DNA of 64,000 bases from Ophthalmolycus amberensis (Eukaryota > Chordata > Actinopteri > Perciformes > Zoarcidae): positions 1,075,001-1,139,000 of the forward strand of contig JAFEUB010000811.1 in assembly GCA_024529925.1 (NCBI GenBank), given 5' to 3'. Positions 62,286-64,000 of this stretch are shown here, in pieces; the first letter of the stretch is position 1, and every line of letters starts with the position of its first letter. Position numbers and translations under genes: made by a program. The notes under the pieces were generated by a model. The model ran no database searches. It had not been told where the DNA came from and saw only the letters and a list, made by a program, of their open reading frames with translations.

Positions 62286-62811
62286 AACATGAAATCAGAA
62301 GATATTTATTCATCAAATATTTGATTTTGTCATTGAAGCTGTTTTGACAAAAACGAGTAAATAGATGATATGAATAACCTCTCATCTTGTGACGAAAGAG
62401 CCTGAAGACGTTCAAATCAGGGAGTACAAAGTATAAAATAAATACCCACAATTATACATCATATTTTTGTCGTTTTCATGGTAACATGATAAAGTGCTGT
62501 CCCATTCCTATTTCCACCATCTCAAGCCCTCACAGTCTCTCACACGCAACCACTTACCAGGTGACGTCAATTAAGTCCTTGAGGGTTCAGGGTTTAGGGT
62601 TTAGGGGGGACATTGGGATTTGGCCTGGGATTTGGCCAAAGTGATGAAACAAAAGTTGCGTATGAAAAGTGGGCGTAAACGAACCGCCAATTGGCGGAGA
62701 TGAACACGTCATCGCATATAACTCCCGCATTTACCGGAATAATTTTAAAGAAACGCAGCTCTCAGAAGTTAACACATGCTCAACATCCGATCCGCGAATA
62801 AAAATCTAAAG

Positions 62812-64000
62812 ATGGCTTTTGGGATGTTTTGGAAATTCTTCATCGCGATCGGTAAGTTTATTGTCTTTTAACGCATTCAGATTTCAAAACTATAGAGCAG
62901 AAATCAAACTCATGGACGCATGCGCTGAACTAGTCGGCTGATGATTGTGCCGGTAAAGCCGAAATAAAACCATTAAACAAAACGACATGATAATGCTACG
63001 AAAGAGACATGTGGCGTTTATCCACCCAAATCTAAATAGCAGGCTGTTACTCAAAGCAGGAAATGAACGTCGACAGATGGGCTGCAGCGAAAACAAGTCA
63101 CGTTACAGAGAATACATGTGGTAACATAATAGTCCAAAAAGAAACATTCAAAAAGCTGGTTGATATGTTCCTGAGAAAGATGAGATCTGATTCCTGGAAA
63201 TGGCTCCTTTTAAATATTCCCGTAAGGGGAGCGGCTGGTAGTTTTGGGGCTTTCCACCGCAGGACGAGGTAGAAGTAAAGTCGGTGACAGTCCTGCGCTG
63301 CCATTCAATTGGCATTTCGTCACATATCTCGCTTCCTTTCAGTTGAAACTGCAAGTAGGCACAGCAAACAGAATAAACATCAAATACGCTACGTCTGAGG
63401 TTTTACACGAAAATATGAATATGTTATACACTTAATATAATGTATTACTTATGTTGTGGGAACACAACCCTGTTTACACAGTCACATTGTTGGGACTGGC
63501 CTTCCTTTTGGAGACAAACATGCATGTCCTTATAAGGTCTACTGTATATCATTACATAACAGGGTGAAGATTGGTTTAAGGTTAAAGTAAAGGTTTGGGT
63601 AACGGTGAGGGTTGATCAAGAAGCTGTTATGGTTAGGGCCTGTGGTTCACAGGTTTAAGTTATACATAAACAAAGTGATGGTGACAAAGTAAAAGAGTAA
63701 ACATGCCCCTCCTCAACAGATTATCTCCGCCATGCGTAAACCTGGGGAAAGTTTATGCGTTCCATTGTGTGCGCCTCTGTGTTTGTTCCCATGGCTAATC
63801 TCGCAGTCTGCTGCAGCAAATTAATTGGCTGGTAAATTAAGGCTGCATGTTCTCCTGGATGGGGTGTGTATTATATGACGACTTTGAGCCCATTGCTTGT
63901 ATAATGTTACATCTCTGGTTGTTTTTGAGTTTGAATGAAGTCTGTTTGATGACTCTTTACAGCACTGGTTGTATTCATTCAATCACACAATACAGCAGTG
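62812..64000 (+). CDS. Possible new gene: split signal-peptide-like N-terminus (partial at right edge)
   Basis: A short exon (62812-62851) reads MAFGMFWKFFIAI and ends with the strong donor GTAAGT in phase 1. At 63963 an acceptor (CTCTTTACAG) opens a second exon in the matching phase, giving ALVVFIQSHNTAV to the edge. Joined, the residues form a short N-terminus with one Lys and a 12-15 residue hydrophobic core, as in a signal peptide or signal anchor. A second in-frame ATG lies upstream at 62776. The gap is 1.1 kb. I do not recognise the protein, and only about 26 residues are visible, so the splice is an inference. The next gene in human beyond RAB3B gives no match at this length. Confidence 0.35.
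63480..63670. repeat. Possible worn dispersed repeat in the intron of the right-edge gene
   Basis: GGGACTGGCCTTCCTTTTGG, ATGTCCTTATAAGGTC and AAGGTTAAAGTAAAGGTTTG resemble a widespread fish repeat and, loosely, the stretch at 35351-35525. No ends are readable. Confidence 0.3.

Larger units (their letters stand above)
60961..62775. other. Intergenic region right of the Rab3 gene
   Basis: No supported coding sequence. Two interspersed repeats are listed separately (61478-61605 and 61927-62280). A short GGGTTTAGGGTTTAGGGG run lies near 62588-62607. Confidence 0.5.

Noticed and set aside
61936..62451. A 171-aa minus-strand open frame
   Set aside because: It overlaps an interspersed repeat, has no recognisable domain, and its composition is that of A+T-rich non-coding DNA.
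62588..62607. Telomere-like GGGTTTAGGGTTTAGGGG
   Set aside because: Only two or three units, not the exact TTAGGG array; chance or a minor relic.
1..64000. CRISPR arrays, bacterial operons, phage or integrated viral genes
   Set aside because: The direct repeats seen are microsatellites or transposon parts, all genes are vertebrate and intron-bearing, and no viral coding region was seen in either solo LTR.
1..64000. tRNA or rRNA genes
   Set aside because: I saw no stretch with the tRNA A and B box pattern and fold, nor rRNA-like sequence; a covariance-model search would be needed to exclude worn copies or snoRNAs in introns.

Overview
This window is eukaryotic nuclear DNA from a bony fish. 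The genes are split by GT-AG introns, the proteins are vertebrate, and the non-coding DNA is A+T-rich with many CA/CT microsatellites and interspersed repeats of teleost type (Tc1-like, hAT-like, LINE-tail and solo-LTR remnants). The short introns and some repeat families fit a percomorph-like teleost; the species cannot be named from the sequence alone.

Layout, left to right. 1-1540: 3' end of CPT2 (+), cut by the left edge. About 1980-3830: a decayed DNA-level tandem duplicate of the CPT2 3' end. 3949-5636: MAGOH (-), complete in five coding exons. 6084-7735: an intronless AATF (+) with one frame break in its acidic tract. 10641-15288: UCK2 (-), seven coding exons. 16124-18601: TMCO1 (+), seven exons. 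19708-24461: ALDH9A1 (+), eleven exons. 26752-42172: nardilysin NRDC (-), thirty coding exons that I could join with consistent phase into a 1,105-aa product. 46941-55199: a Rab3 GTPase, most likely rab3b (-), four coding exons plus a probable non-coding first exon near 60.6-60.96 kb. From about 62.8 kb to the right edge: a possible new gene (+) starting with a split signal-peptide-like exon pair.

These are mostly housekeeping genes with separate roles: mitochondrial fatty-acid import (CPT2), exon-junction complex (MAGOH), nucleolar/transcription factor (AATF), pyrimidine salvage (UCK2), ER membrane calcium/translocon protein (TMCO1), aminoaldehyde oxidation (ALDH9A1), metallopeptidase (NRDC) and regulated exocytosis (Rab3). 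They form no pathway. The order joins neighbours of human 1p32 (CPT2, MAGOH, NRDC, RAB3B) with a block from human 1q24 (UCK2, TMCO1, ALDH9A1). MAGOH/AATF and UCK2/TMCO1 are head-to-head pairs.

I found no clear undescribed biological system. The most notable points are the intronless AATF, the tandem CPT2 relic with a microhomology-type internal deletion, solo LTRs and a hAT element with readable target-site duplications inside introns, a Rab3 ending in CC instead of CXC, a CpG-dense island inside a Rab3 intron, and the possible secreted or membrane gene at the right edge.
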